A stretch of 43,863 nucleotides of DNA from a virus (IMGVR_UViG_3300028597_000028:1-43863); one strand, 5' to 3'. Counted from the first letter of the stretch, positions 1 through 9,500 are shown. A program made the numbers and translations. The notes: generated by a model not told the origin, from the letters alone.

Positions 1-1179
1 ACCCAGAGCCCGCCCTCCCAGCTCCTGGCCGACCCCGACTTCGACGACGTCTCGCTCCAGTACTGGCGTCCGATGGGCGATGCCAAGATCGAGCCCGACC
101 CGTACTTCAACACGAACGTCGGCTCGCTGGTGAAGGTCACCCGGGCCGGTGACCCGGTCACCTACAGCTCCATGGAGGAGCAGGGGACCTGGAACCAGAT
201 CGAAGACTCGGACCCGAACCCCTACCTGCCCACCTGGGACACGATCTCCGGCACCATCCAGGTCGGGGCCCAGGGAGGCATCGAGTCCTTCCAGACCCTG
301 AACGTATCCTCGGTCGGCAAGCTCTACGCGGCAGCCCGGATCCTCGCGCCCGAGACGCTCTCCACCCCGGTGGTACTCCAGCTCCTGAACGGGGACGGAA
401 CGGTCCTCGCGCAGGAGTCGGCCACGACCACGGCCGGGCAGATCGTGGAGTGGTCGGTCGAGTACAACATCGGCACCGGAGGGGTCCCTGAGGGCACCCG
501 GCTCTGGAGCGAGGTGGAGGCCCTGGCGGCCGACTGGGACGGCATGGAGGCCGTCGGCACCTGGAACGACGTTGCGGCCGGAGCGGTCGAGCGGGACATC
601 TTCGACGTCAAGGTCCAGCTCTTCCAGAACCAGGCGTCCTCCGACGTCTTCTACGTCGACAACATCTCGGTCTTCAACGACGCGATCATGTGGGAGTTCA
701 GCCGGGACGGCGGCCGGACCTTCTGGCCCGTGTGGGACATCCGGAACGACCCCAACGGGGTGTTCCTCTTCCCGGACGGCGACGAACAGGAGCCCACTGG
801 CGGCTCCTCGCTACTCTGGCGGGTCACCGGTGCGGCCCCGAATCTCGCGGTCTCCGCCATCAAGATCCGGCCCTGGTTCGAGTCGGTGATGATGGGGATG
901 CCTTCGAAACACACCGTCCAGAAGGGCGGACCCAACCTCTCTCCGCCGGACCAGAACCCGGACGTCTCCGACGACCCGATGTTCAAGGCCTGGCACGGCG
1001 CGATCCCCCAGGACTGGTGGCACATCTACCGCCAGTGGCTGCGCTCGCAGATCCGGCCCACTCCGGTGCCCCAGAGGCCCTTCCTGCCGGACACCCTCCC
1101 CGTCGGTGTCGATGAGGGCTCCCCGGATGCTCCGGACACCTCGATCATGCCGTCTTCGTTCGTCTACACCGGCTCGTAA
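1..1179 (+). CDS. Minor tail protein, 5' end outside window
   Basis: The frame is open from base 1, so the gene starts before the window; the first internal ATG at 73 is probably not the start. It ends with TAA at 1177-1179, ten bases before the next start. The visible ~392 residues begin with a segment (LLADPDFDDVSLQYW) like the opening of carbohydrate-binding-type beta-sandwich domains found in phage tail proteins. A second such segment follows around IFDVKVQLFQNQ...VFYVDNISVF. The C-terminal part is rich in Trp and Pro (WHGAIPQDWWHIYRQWL). Position directly before three fibre genes supports a role at the tail tip or baseplate, probably binding cell-wall glycans. No catalytic motif is visible. 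Tail location is well supported by context; the binding role is inference. Confidence 0.6.
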   Translation, partial: TQSPPSQLLADPDFDDVSLQYWRPMGDAKIEPDPYFNTNVGSLVKVTRAGDPVTYSSMEEQGTWNQIEDSDPNPYLPTWDTISGTIQVGAQGGIESFQTLNVSSVGKLYAAARILAPETLSTPVVLQLLNGDGTVLAQESATTTAGQIVEWSVEYNIGTGGVPEGTRLWSEVEALAADWDGMEAVGTWNDVAAGAVERDIFDVKVQLFQNQASSDVFYVDNISVFNDAIMWEFSRDGGRTFWPVWDIRNDPNGVFLFPDGDEQEPTGGSSLLWRVTGAAPNLAVSAIKIRPWFESVMMGMPSKHTVQKGGPNLSPPDQNPDVSDDPMFKAWHGAIPQDWWHIYRQWLRSQIRPTPVPQRPFLPDTLPVGVDEGSPDAPDTSIMPSSFVYTGS

Positions 1180-1188
1180 GGAGAGACC

Positions 1189-1965
1189 GTGCGCGCTCAC
1201 TTCACCCGTCCCGTCACCGACGATGCGGGGGACCTGCTGCCGAACGTGCAGGTGACCGTCTTCGAGCCGGGCACCACCGACCCGATCAGCCAGGTCATCT
1301 ACTCGTCCGACACCGGGAACAACGTCCTGACCAACCCGTTCGTCTCGGCCACCGGGGTCATCGACGTCTACCTGGACCAGCCCGCCCGGGTCCGGTTCGG
1401 CGTCGTCCAGGGCAACCTCCCGATGCAGTTCTACGAGGACGTGGACGTCCTCGCGGCCGGATCGGACTCCCAGCACTTCGGAACCGCGACGAACTCCATG
1501 GTGATCGGGGTGGGAGCCACCGCCCCGGGAGACAGCTCCACGGCCCTGGGGACGGCAGCCACCTCCACCGGCATCAACTCCACGGCCCTGGGGGCCAACT
1601 CCAACTCCCTGGGGGACTACTCCACCGCCCTGGGGCAGGCGGCGTCCACCCAGGGCGTCTCAGGGCTCGCTGCGGGCCGTACGGCGACCTCCACGGGCCT
1701 GGCGGCCACCGCCCTCGGGAACGGCGCTCAGGCGGCCGGAGACAGCTCCACGGCCCTGGGTGACGGAGCCGTGGCGGACTTCGCTCACTCCTCTGCCCTC
1801 GGTGCGGGCGCGGAGACCGACGGGCCGAACCGGCTGGTCCTCGGAACGGCCGAGGACAAGACCGTGATCCCGCAGGGCTCGGGCATCGTGATGTTCGACG
1901 CCAACGGGGTCCAGTGGGAGATCACGGTCAACACCGACGGGAGTCTGAACACCTCTCAGCTCTGA
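1189..1965 (+). CDS. Tail fibre protein with YadA-head-like repeats, short paralogue
   Basis: A GTG start at 1189 follows AAGGAGAG. The 258-residue product begins with a module (about residues 1-90: RAHFTRPVTDDAGDLLPN, later NPFVSATGVIDVYLD) shared with the next two genes. This is probably the tail-attachment domain. Residues ~100-225 are a ladder of about 14-residue repeats ending in S-T-A-L-G (GDSSTALG occurs twice exactly), as in the YadA/Hep_Hag head family, which folds as a trimeric left-handed beta-roll. It ends with a short C-terminal segment (MFDANGVQWEITV) and has no binding domain after the repeats, unlike its neighbours. It may therefore be a short fibre, chaperone-like subunit or decoy. 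It lies in one operon with its neighbours. Fibre identity is well supported; receptor specificity is unknown. Confidence 0.7.
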   Translation: MRAHFTRPVTDDAGDLLPNVQVTVFEPGTTDPISQVIYSSDTGNNVLTNPFVSATGVIDVYLDQPARVRFGVVQGNLPMQFYEDVDVLAAGSDSQHFGTATNSMVIGVGATAPGDSSTALGTAATSTGINSTALGANSNSLGDYSTALGQAASTQGVSGLAAGRTATSTGLAATALGNGAQAAGDSSTALGDGAVADFAHSSALGAGAETDGPNRLVLGTAEDKTVIPQGSGIVMFDANGVQWEITVNTDGSLNTSQL

Positions 1966-2017
1966 TGTCCCTGTCTCGTCCAGGCCGGTGAAGGGGTGAA
2001 GACCGAGGAGGATTCCT

Positions 2018-4825
2018 GTGGCCCGTGCTCACCTGTTTCGCCCCATCACCGACCGCGAGGGCAACTTGCTCTACAACGCGACGGTGACTGTGCGGGAAGT
2101 GGACTACTCGATCCCGATCGGTCAGCCGCTCTACGCGGGCCCCACCGGGGACGAGGTCCTGGACAACCCCTTCACGGCGGTCAACGGCGTGATCGACTTC
2201 TGGATCGACAAGCCGCAGCGGATGTCCATCCTGGCTCAGCACGAGCAGGTGTCGGACATCCTGGTGTACCTGGACGCCCCGCCGCCGCCCGAGGAGATCG
2301 TCTCCACCTCGGCCCCGCTGGAGATCGTCAACAACCCCACGGTGTCCGGCCAGGTCCTCCTGAGCACCTCGGTGGCCGGGCAGGCCCAGTGGGGCAATCC
2401 GCCCTCCGGGACGGGCCTGACGCCGGTTGTGGTGGCCAGCTCCCAGAGCTTCAACGGCGGGGGTGACCCTGCGGGCTGGGGCTTCGCCGAGACGAACGGC
2501 GGAGGCCACTCCTACGACCCCCTGACGATCCCTCCCGGGACGAACTACCAGTACGCCCTGCGGATGACCCAGTCGGCCAACAGCGGGACGGTGACCCTCA
2601 CCGGTCCGACCTTCTCCCTGCTGGAGACCGGCCGCCTGTCCCTGTGGGTGAAGTCCCAGATCTCCTCCGGGGAGACCTTCACCATGAAGGTCACCGACTC
2701 GCTGGCGGTCCAGACCACCCTGGCCACGGTCAGCGCGACCCGGGACTGGGGCTTCTACGCCTTCGACCTCGGGCCCGGCACCTACACCCCGATCTTCACC
2801 TACACCGGACAGGCCGTCTTCGAGGCCGGGGATCACCTCGTGTGGCTGACGGGCTACGTCTCCCAGTACGGCGGCAACATCCCTCCGCACAACCACGGCG
2901 GGGCCGGGGCGAACTCGGTGGTCCTCGGAACGGGCGCGACGGCGGCCGGGGACGCCTCCACGGCCATCGGCGTCAACGCGAGCGCGGCCGGACTCAATGC
3001 CGCTGCCTTCGGGTACGGCTCGAACGCTCCCGGGACGAACACTCTTGCGGTGGGGTACAACGCCACGGCGGGCGGCGACTACTCCCTGGCCGTCGGCTCT
3101 GGTGCGGGCGGCAACCCGACCAGTCAGGCCTGGACCGCCATTGGCTACGGGGCGAACGCGGGCGGGACCGAGTCTCTTGCGGTGGGCAAGAACGCCTCGG
3201 CCCAGGCCGAGTACTCCGCTGCCGTGGGCTCCGGATCGCAGGTGGCGGCCACCGGCACCTCGGCCGTCGCCATTGGCCAGAACGCCATCGCGAACGCCCC
3301 CAACTCGGTCGCCATCGGCCAGGGGGCCGAGGTCGGCACCACCCACAACAACTCCGTGGCTCTCGGCTCCGGCGCGGTCACCACCAGTGCGAACCAGATC
3401 GCCCTCGGGCACCCGGGTGCCATCACCACGATCACCGGGTCGCTCCAGAACTACGGTCTGGCCTCGTTGGGTTCGGCCAACAGCCGGGTGGGCTTCTACG
3501 GCACCGCAGGGACCATCCGGCAGACCGTCTCGGGATCCGACGACGGGAACGTGACCCTGAGGACCCTCGTCCGGGCCCTGGCCGACCTCGGGCTGATCGC
3601 GAACCAGTCGATCGAGCAGCCGTTCTCGTCGACCACTCCGGTCGGCGTGATCGACTTCTTTTACCACCAGGACCCGGGCGACGGCTCCCTGGGCGTGGCC
3701 GACTTCGACTACGCGCCGTACTCGTACTTCCCTCTGCCGTTCTCCGACCAGAGTCCTTACCCGTCGGGACCGCAGTGGTTCGTAGGTGCCGACCACAACG
3801 CCTACAAGGGCTACGAGGGCGGCCTGGGCGTCCTCAAGAACATCTACCAGACCCGCCAGAACTTCTACATCTCCCTGACGTTCACAGGCACCGGGAACAA
3901 GGCGGCCTTCGCGATCCGCCACACGGGCCAGAGCGGCTCCAGCGCGGCGGCGGGATACATCATCCTGGACCAGGCGGCGAACACGGTCTCGCTGGCCACC
4001 AAGGCCCCGGGAGACCCCTCGAACACCTACACCGTGGCGGCGGGGAACTCCGTGTCCCTGGCGTCGATCGGCTCGCTGCCCTTCAACGGGCTCGCGCACT
4101 CGCACTTCATCGCGGTCTCCGGCCCGAACGTGATGTACGTCGACTCCATCGACGGCACTCCGGTCTTCTTCAACGCTCCCGCGCTGAACCTGACGGGCAA
4201 GTACATGGGCCTGGACCTGGCCCAGACCACCACCAAGTTCAACAACATCGCGTTCCTGCCGAACTACGTCTTCGACGGTTTCCGCACCACCGGCGCGCTG
4301 AGCAACGCGGCCTCCGGCGAGGCCTGGTGGCCGGTCACCTCCGGCGCGGGATCGGCGGTCACGGTGTCGGCGGCAGGGAATCTCTCGCTCACCGGTGCCT
4401 CCGGCGGGTACGCCCTGGCCTACGTCCTGACGCAGCCCACCACGGCCATGAAGACCGTCTCCACCCGGTGGAGCGCCTCCGTCACGCCGACCACGGGCAT
4501 GGGTGTGGTCGGCCGGTACGTGGACCCCAACAACTACATCTTCTGCAACAACTCTCAGATCACGAGGGTGCTCGGCGGCGTCCAGACCACCCTGGCCACC
4601 TACAGCTCGAACATGGCGGCCGGAGACAAGATGAACATCCAGTTCACGTCAGGCGGGCAGATCACCGTGCTGAAGAACACCACTCAGGTGGCCACGGCCA
4701 ACGACACCTCCCCCGCGTTGCTCGCGTCCAACCGCTACGGCCTCGGGGTGCGGGGCACCGGCACGGCCGGATTCCAGTACTTCTGGTCCTACGACCAGTT
4801 CAACTCGGGGGTGTTGTACAAGTGA
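2018..4825 (+). CDS. Large tail fibre / receptor-binding protein with YadA-like repeats
   Basis: A GTG start at 2018 is preceded by GAGGAG at 2005-2010. The 935-residue protein has the same N-terminal module as its neighbours (ARAHLFRPITDREGNLLYNA; NPFTAVNGVIDFWIDKP). A beta-rich segment (~140-290) leads to HNHGGAGANS. About ten YadA/Hep_Hag-type repeats (S-x-A-x-G, residues ~296-467) follow. Next is a conserved phage-fibre segment, GFYGTAGTIRQTV, leading to VRALADLGLI (~490-535). Two C-terminal beta-sandwich regions (~550-750 and ~750-935) with W/Y-rich lectin-like composition probably bind the host surface. The stop overlaps the start of the next gene (GTGA). This is the likeliest main receptor-binding protein, inferred from size and C-terminal elaboration. 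Confidence 0.75.
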   Translation: MARAHLFRPITDREGNLLYNATVTVREVDYSIPIGQPLYAGPTGDEVLDNPFTAVNGVIDFWIDKPQRMSILAQHEQVSDILVYLDAPPPPEEIVSTSAPLEIVNNPTVSGQVLLSTSVAGQAQWGNPPSGTGLTPVVVASSQSFNGGGDPAGWGFAETNGGGHSYDPLTIPPGTNYQYALRMTQSANSGTVTLTGPTFSLLETGRLSLWVKSQISSGETFTMKVTDSLAVQTTLATVSATRDWGFYAFDLGPGTYTPIFTYTGQAVFEAGDHLVWLTGYVSQYGGNIPPHNHGGAGANSVVLGTGATAAGDASTAIGVNASAAGLNAAAFGYGSNAPGTNTLAVGYNATAGGDYSLAVGSGAGGNPTSQAWTAIGYGANAGGTESLAVGKNASAQAEYSAAVGSGSQVAATGTSAVAIGQNAIANAPNSVAIGQGAEVGTTHNNSVALGSGAVTTSANQIALGHPGAITTITGSLQNYGLASLGSANSRVGFYGTAGTIRQTVSGSDDGNVTLRTLVRALADLGLIANQSIEQPFSSTTPVGVIDFFYHQDPGDGSLGVADFDYAPYSYFPLPFSDQSPYPSGPQWFVGADHNAYKGYEGGLGVLKNIYQTRQNFYISLTFTGTGNKAAFAIRHTGQSGSSAAAGYIILDQAANTVSLATKAPGDPSNTYTVAAGNSVSLASIGSLPFNGLAHSHFIAVSGPNVMYVDSIDGTPVFFNAPALNLTGKYMGLDLAQTTTKFNNIAFLPNYVFDGFRTTGALSNAASGEAWWPVTSGAGSAVTVSAAGNLSLTGASGGYALAYVLTQPTTAMKTVSTRWSASVTPTTGMGVVGRYVDPNNYIFCNNSQITRVLGGVQTTLATYSSNMAAGDKMNIQFTSGGQITVLKNTTQVATANDTSPALLASNRYGLGVRGTGTAGFQYFWSYDQFNSGVLYK

Positions 4826-7248
4826 GTACGCCCGTGCAGCCTCGCTGCCACCTGCACCTGCCGATCACGAACAGTGCCGGGGACGTCTTCCCGTACGCAT
4901 CCATCTCCCTGCTCGACTCGGAGACGGGGGCACCGGTCACCACCGACGTCTACGTGCAGCCGGAGGGCGGCAACCCGGTCGCCTTCCCGCTCTTCATCGA
5001 CCCGGCCGTGGTGGACGTCTGGACCGAGGACCCGGTGCGGGTGCAGATCGTCGCGGAAGTCTCGGACAACGTCCGGGTGGTCCTGGACGGCGTGGACATC
5101 CTGCCCCCGGCCGCCCACATCTTCCGGGCCCCGAAGACCTTCACCATCGACGGGGCCGACACCACGACCACCACGGCGGTCCTGATGGCCTCCGAGCCGG
5201 GCCGGGCCCTGTTCCGCGTGGCCGATCCCGTGGGCACCCACCAGCACGAGGGCGACTCGACCGGGTCCGTGGTCCTCACCCGGTCGGCCCCGACGGACTT
5301 CAACCCGTTCCAGACCTGGGTCGGGTACCAGTCCGGAGGGAACACGGCGGCCAACTCCACGGCCTCCAGCGCGTACGGCGCGAACTCGGAGCTGAACGGG
5401 GCCTCGGCCACGGTCATGGGTCTCGCCGGGATCGTTCCCCAGCCCTCCACTGGAGCCTCTGGGGACATGGCCACCGTTCTGTCCTCCGAGGACGGGGACG
5501 CCACGGGCGGATCCACGGTGGCAGGTCCGGGTAATCTCACGGCACAGGGGCGGGACATGACCGTCCTGGGCGGTCTGACCGAGCCGTCCGGGCCCGGGGA
5601 TGTCCTCAACGGCACGACGGTCGTCGGGTCCGGCAGCATCGTGAAGTCCGCCAGTACTGTGAAGATCGGGGCCAACCACCCCCTTTCCGACGCGGGCCCG
5701 AACCACACCACGGTGGGCCCGGGTAACGCCGCCCAGAGCAACGGCCTGCCCTGGGCCGGAGCGCAGAAGCCGTTCGCTCTGGGCGGTTCCCAGATCACGC
5801 TGTCCGGGGACCCGAGCGATCAGGCCTCCGTGACCGACTGGTTCGGCGGCGTCGGCCCCCTCGCCATGGGGACCAACTCCACCGCGTTCTCCCCGTCGAT
5901 CGGCCTGGTGCAGGGGAACGCGTACACCCAGGTGGCCCTCCGGGTCGAGGGTGACGTGGTGGTCAACGGTCAGCGGACGCACTCCAACGCCTCCACCACG
6001 TTGGGGTTCTTCGGGGCCACCGGTACCGCCCGAAAGGACGTCCCCGAGTCCTCCACGGCGGTCCCGAACGCCCTCCTGACCCAGGTCATGAAGGCCCTGG
6101 CCGACCTCGGCCTGATCTACACCCAGAGCGTCCCCCTGGTGTACGAGGGGGCGCACCACCCGGACGGGACCCCGCTGGAGTTCGCGGAGACTGGCCAGGC
6201 CCTTCAGTGGAAGCTGCCGCCCACGAGCCCCGACTACCGGGACCAGAACCCGTTCACGGTCGCCTCGGAGAAGGTCGTCCTGAATGCGGCCCGGGGACCG
6301 TTCCCCTCCCAGGGCGTCCCGGCCCTCTACTCGGCCGGGCGTTCCAACGTCATCGCCCAGGGCCAGTTCACCTTCAACGCCACCTCGGCCGCCGGAACGA
6401 ACGCGATCACGAACTCCGGCTTCGACACGGACACCACGGGGTGGCAGAACTGGGACGACGGGGTCACCATCGCCCGTGACGCGACCCGGGCGAAGTTCGG
6501 CAACGCCTCGCTGGCCATCGGCGGCAGCGGGGGCACCGGTTACCACCGGGCCGCGACGACCTTCACGACCACCCCGGGGACCCAGGCGTACTGGTCCATG
6601 TGGGTCTACCCCCGGGCGAACCACCCGGTCGTCATGACGATCGACTGGTTCGACGCGGGATGGGCCTACCTGGGGAACAACGGCGCGTGGAGTCTCCAGA
6701 CGCTGCCCCAGAACACCTGGACCCGTATCGGGATCGCGGGGACGGCCCCGGCCACCACGGTGAACATGGCCTGCACGGTGGGCTACAGCGGAGAGGACAC
6801 CACGGCAGTCCCGAATACGGACCTGCTGAACATTGACGCCGCCATGCTCCAGTTCGGGGCCACGACCATGAGCCCGTTCGTGGACAACGCGGGGTATCAC
6901 CCGGATGATCTGATCACCGGGCTGATGATCCGGAGCCTGCACGAGAAGTCGGTTTCCGGTGGTCAGACGATCGCCACCACCAAGGGCTATGTGATCGGCC
7001 GCAAGGATGTCTATTCGATGTCCGGGAACACGATCACGGGAACAGTGGCTACGCACAGCACACCTGTGGCCTCGGGCCAGATGCTCCAGGCCGACTGCAA
7101 TGGGAACAGCGTCATCGTTCGGGCGAATGGCACTCAGATCTCAGCCTTCACCGACACCACCTGGAACACTCGCGTGAAGTTCGGCTACCGGCTGGCACCT
7201 ACGACGAGCGTCTCCGACTTCCTCGTGCTCCCGTTCGGATTGGGATGA
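4822..7248 (+). CDS. Tail fibre protein with carbohydrate-binding-like C-terminal domain
   Basis: The start is GTG at 4822, whose last bases overlap the previous stop (GTGA). The frame is open much further upstream, but that part is antisense-like shadow of the previous gene. The 808-residue product has the shared N-terminal module (RCHLHLPITNSAGDVFPYA) and degenerate YadA-like repeats (~170-330). It then carries the same GFFGATGTARKDV...ALADLGLIY segment as the preceding paralogue. A region starting ITNSGFDTDTTGWQNW (~530-690) has the form of a CBM4/9-like carbohydrate-binding beta-sandwich. The last ~110 residues are another beta-rich region. It is the third member of a fibre array and probably recognises cell-surface sugars. 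The family is clear; the ligand is unknown. Confidence 0.75.
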   Translation: MSTPVQPRCHLHLPITNSAGDVFPYASISLLDSETGAPVTTDVYVQPEGGNPVAFPLFIDPAVVDVWTEDPVRVQIVAEVSDNVRVVLDGVDILPPAAHIFRAPKTFTIDGADTTTTTAVLMASEPGRALFRVADPVGTHQHEGDSTGSVVLTRSAPTDFNPFQTWVGYQSGGNTAANSTASSAYGANSELNGASATVMGLAGIVPQPSTGASGDMATVLSSEDGDATGGSTVAGPGNLTAQGRDMTVLGGLTEPSGPGDVLNGTTVVGSGSIVKSASTVKIGANHPLSDAGPNHTTVGPGNAAQSNGLPWAGAQKPFALGGSQITLSGDPSDQASVTDWFGGVGPLAMGTNSTAFSPSIGLVQGNAYTQVALRVEGDVVVNGQRTHSNASTTLGFFGATGTARKDVPESSTAVPNALLTQVMKALADLGLIYTQSVPLVYEGAHHPDGTPLEFAETGQALQWKLPPTSPDYRDQNPFTVASEKVVLNAARGPFPSQGVPALYSAGRSNVIAQGQFTFNATSAAGTNAITNSGFDTDTTGWQNWDDGVTIARDATRAKFGNASLAIGGSGGTGYHRAATTFTTTPGTQAYWSMWVYPRANHPVVMTIDWFDAGWAYLGNNGAWSLQTLPQNTWTRIGIAGTAPATTVNMACTVGYSGEDTTAVPNTDLLNIDAAMLQFGATTMSPFVDNAGYHPDDLITGLMIRSLHEKSVSGGQTIATTKGYVIGRKDVYSMSGNTITGTVATHSTPVASGQMLQADCNGNSVIVRANGTQISAFTDTTWNTRVKFGYRLAPTTSVSDFLVLPFGLG

Positions 7249-7289
7249 TCATGTAGACGTCTGACCGTTCGCCTGGCTAATATCCTGCT

Positions 7290-7306
7290 AGGAACAATTC
7301 CTGTAG
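7290..7306 (+). promoter_or_regulatory. AGGAA-CAA-TTCCT dyad with ATTCCTGTAG element
   Basis: In the 76-bp gap before the 7325 gene, AGGAA (7290-7294) and TTCCT (7298-7302) form an inverted repeat. The right part, ATTCCTGTAG, is identical to part of the element at 15398-15416. A TAGAAC hexamer (7304-7309) could be a -10, but it would leave only a very short leader. The helicase operon probably starts here, after the end of the tail transcript; no hairpin terminator was found in the gap. Confidence 0.35.
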
Positions 7307-7324
7307 AACGGGAGGGACGGCGAC

Positions 7325-7618
7325 ATGAACCTCGAAAACGCTGTGTCCCGCATGGTGATGCGGGCGCGGCAGTTCGAGCGTGCTGTGCACGACCCCGGCC
7401 CGTGGACGATCGTCGTGGACGGAGTCGAGAGCCCCGCGCGCAAGGTCCTCGGGGCGGATCACGCGACCTTCTACGCGATCGTTCGCTGCGACAAGGAAGC
7501 GCCGGTTGCCGAACTCCGGTGCAACGGCGAGATCGTCGCGGTGAAGCAGCTCGGACCCGTGGGGCACGCTCAGATCTCCTGGGGGTTCGAGATCGACGAG
7601 GCGATGGTGCTTGCATGA
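7325..7618 (+). CDS. Unknown 97-residue protein, first gene of helicase operon
   Basis: An ATG at 7325 is preceded by GGGAGGG. The product (MNLENAVSRMVMRARQFERA...) has a short amphipathic N-terminal helix, then a beta-rich half with IVVDGVE and VAELRCNGEIVAVKQLG. It has a small-domain look, but no family is recognised. Its TGA stop overlaps the ATG of the SNF2-like helicase gene (ATGA at 7615-7618), so the two are probably translationally coupled and may act together. Function is unknown. Confidence 0.75.
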   Translation: MNLENAVSRMVMRARQFERAVHDPGPWTIVVDGVESPARKVLGADHATFYAIVRCDKEAPVAELRCNGEIVAVKQLGPVGHAQISWGFEIDEAMVLA

Positions 7619-9171
7619 CTCAGACCCTGATACCCGCCCCCTCTGCGCACTGGCCGGAGGGGGCTCTTTATTATTCCGATCGCGGGCTGTACGACTTCCA
7701 GACCGAGCACATCGCACAGGCCTACGTGGGCGTCCAGAGCGGCGAGCAGCCGGAGTGGATGTTCTCCTGGGACACCGGTCTCGGAAAGTCCCACGCGGCC
7801 ATGCAGCTTGCCGCTCTGGCCTTCGAGGACGGCCTGGCGGATCTGGTGATCCTGGTGTGCGAGAAGAACAAGCTCAAGGAGTGGCAGGAGGACTTCGGAA
7901 AGTTCACCCGCCTGAATTCCCGCATCCACCATGGGTCCTCGCGGAAGAACAAGCTGGCCAAGCTCGGGCTGCCGGACGTCCTGATCACCACGTACGAGAC
8001 CGGCAAGGCCGACCTGGTGCGGTCGGTGATGGCCAACCGGCGCAAGACCCTGGAGTCCGGCGAGCTGCTGACGAAGGTCTTCTCGGACCACCGGCGACCC
8101 GTGGTCTTCTTCGACGAGGCCGACAAGCTCTCGAACCGGTCTTCGGCCACCTACAAGGCGTACGAGTACACCCTGAAGGCCCTCCGGAAGGTTTTTAAAA
8201 ATCTCCCGGTGTTCATGATGACGGCCACCAGCATCCGTAAGGACTACGAGAACGCCTTCAACCAGCTCCGGCTGCTGCGGCCCCAGGCCATGCCGCTGAT
8301 CAAGGAGTTCGACTCGTACTTCGTGCGGGGGCGGGACATCTACGGCAAGGCCCGGTACTGGGACCACCGCACCGAGGAGTTCGCGGCCCTCTGCCAGCCC
8401 CTGATGCTCTCCAAGAGGAAGACGGATCCCGACGTGGTGAACCAGTTCCCGGCGATGACCGAGGAGGTGCTCTGGGTCGACATGGAGGGCGACCAGAGGA
8501 AGCTCTACGACCTCGTGGCGGAGATGGACGGCGTGGGCGGTCAGCTCCAGGCCCTGCGACAGATCTGCGCGCACCCTCTGTCGATCGCCCACAGTGCCCG
8601 CGAGGGCTCCTCGAAGCTCGCCAGGACCCTCGTGGACGAGTTCGGCGTGGAATACCTCCAGAAGGCCCCCAGCGCGAAGCTGGAGGCCCTCGTGCGGTAC
8701 CTGGAGCCGGTCGTCCTGGGTCAGGGGGACAAGGCGGTGGTCTTCACGTTCTTCGGGCCCTCGGTGATCCCGCACCTGCACTTCGCCCTGCGCAACGAGG
8801 GCATCCGGTGCTTCCGGCTGGAGGAGCTGGACGAGTTCAAGGCCCACCAGGGCGGAGCCGTCCTGCTCACCTCGGACGCCGGGGCCCGAGGGGTGAACAT
8901 CCCCGAGGCCTCCTACCTCGTCGAGTACGACATGGCGGTGACGTACGGCCTGCGGACCCAGCGGCTGAACCGGATCTCCCGGATCGGCTCCGGCGGCCCG
9001 ACTGCTACGGTCCGCTCGATGCTCACTCGCCAGTCGGTCGAGGTCGGGCTGATGTTCGCGATGCTCCGGGGCAACGCTCAGTCGGACGAGCTTCTGGGCT
9101 CGGGAGTCGACGGCTCGGAGTACATGACGGCTGCCATGCGGCGGCAGATGCTCACGGAAGGCATGGAATGA
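7615..9171 (+). CDS. SNF2-like superfamily 2 DNA helicase
   Basis: The start is the ATG at 7615, overlapping the previous stop; the longer open frame upstream is a shadow. The 518-residue protein carries superfamily 2 motifs in order. These are motif I SWDTGLGKS (~51-59), motif Ia/Ib in the VILVCEKNKLKEWQ area, motif II FFDEADK (~166-172), motif III TATS, motif V SDAGARGVNI and motif VI QRLNRISRIG. DEAD plus a C-terminal QRxxRxxRxG resembles SNF2/RapA-type DNA translocases. This class is common in actinobacteriophages, where it may remodel replication forks or displace bound proteins. There is no sign of a nuclease domain. Length and motif completeness suggest an active enzyme; the exact process served is not known. 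Confidence 0.85.
   Translation: MTQTLIPAPSAHWPEGALYYSDRGLYDFQTEHIAQAYVGVQSGEQPEWMFSWDTGLGKSHAAMQLAALAFEDGLADLVILVCEKNKLKEWQEDFGKFTRLNSRIHHGSSRKNKLAKLGLPDVLITTYETGKADLVRSVMANRRKTLESGELLTKVFSDHRRPVVFFDEADKLSNRSSATYKAYEYTLKALRKVFKNLPVFMMTATSIRKDYENAFNQLRLLRPQAMPLIKEFDSYFVRGRDIYGKARYWDHRTEEFAALCQPLMLSKRKTDPDVVNQFPAMTEEVLWVDMEGDQRKLYDLVAEMDGVGGQLQALRQICAHPLSIAHSAREGSSKLARTLVDEFGVEYLQKAPSAKLEALVRYLEPVVLGQGDKAVVFTFFGPSVIPHLHFALRNEGIRCFRLEELDEFKAHQGGAVLLTSDAGARGVNIPEASYLVEYDMAVTYGLRTQRLNRISRIGSGGPTATVRSMLTRQSVEVGLMFAMLRGNAQSDELLGSGVDGSEYMTAAMRRQMLTEGME
8192..8201. repeat. TTTTTAAAAA palindrome within helicase gene
   Basis: A ten-base perfect A/T palindrome (GTTTTTAAAAA with flank) lies inside the helicase coding frame, encoding V-F-K-N. 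It recurs at 13161, 18025 and 29623 in an otherwise very GC-rich sequence. Confidence 0.5.
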
Positions 9172-9500
9172 ACGAGAAGGACCTGTTCGAGGCTGCCGAG
9201 ATCTTGGTCGAGGAGGTCGAGGCCTGGCCGACGACGGCCGACGGCAACGTGATGACGGCTCTGTCCCCGTCGGACGACCAGGAGTTCGACTTCCGGGTGC
9301 GGATCACGTTCTACCCGCTGGCGTGGCGGGACCACCCGGACGGCGAGAAGCTCGCCAACCACTTCTCGGTCTCCCTGGAGGGCGAGGACTGGGACGGGGA
9401 GACCCGGGAGCGGGCCCGGGAGTACTTCCGGGAGGCCCTGGAGTCCATCGACCGGCAGTACGAGGCGGTCACCCTCCAGCGGTCGGGGGACCGCCGATGA
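9168..9500 (+). CDS. Unknown acidic 110-residue protein
   Basis: The ATG at 9168 overlaps the helicase stop (ATGA). The product is acidic, with a helical N-terminus (EKDLFEAAEILVEEVEAW), a central beta segment (EFDFRVRITFYPLAW) and a helical end (RERAREYFREALESIDRQYE). The FRVRITFYP plus terminal-helix arrangement resembles the gene at 9793 (FVLDVRYALS...FEMTFFPGM, then a helix), so the two may be distant paralogues. No family is recognised. It is coupled to the genes on both sides. Confidence 0.75.
   Translation: MNEKDLFEAAEILVEEVEAWPTTADGNVMTALSPSDDQEFDFRVRITFYPLAWRDHPDGEKLANHFSVSLEGEDWDGETRERAREYFREALESIDRQYEAVTLQRSGDRR

Noticed and set aside
1480-3440. Bacterial trimeric autotransporter adhesin
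   Set aside because: The YadA-like repeats occur without signal peptide or membrane anchor and beside phage tail genes; a phage fibre is the better reading.
2644-4821. Upstream extension of the third fibre gene inside the second
   Set aside because: The frame is open by chance in GC-rich DNA; its translation is Arg/Pro-rich and the GTGA overlap at 4822 gives a natural start.
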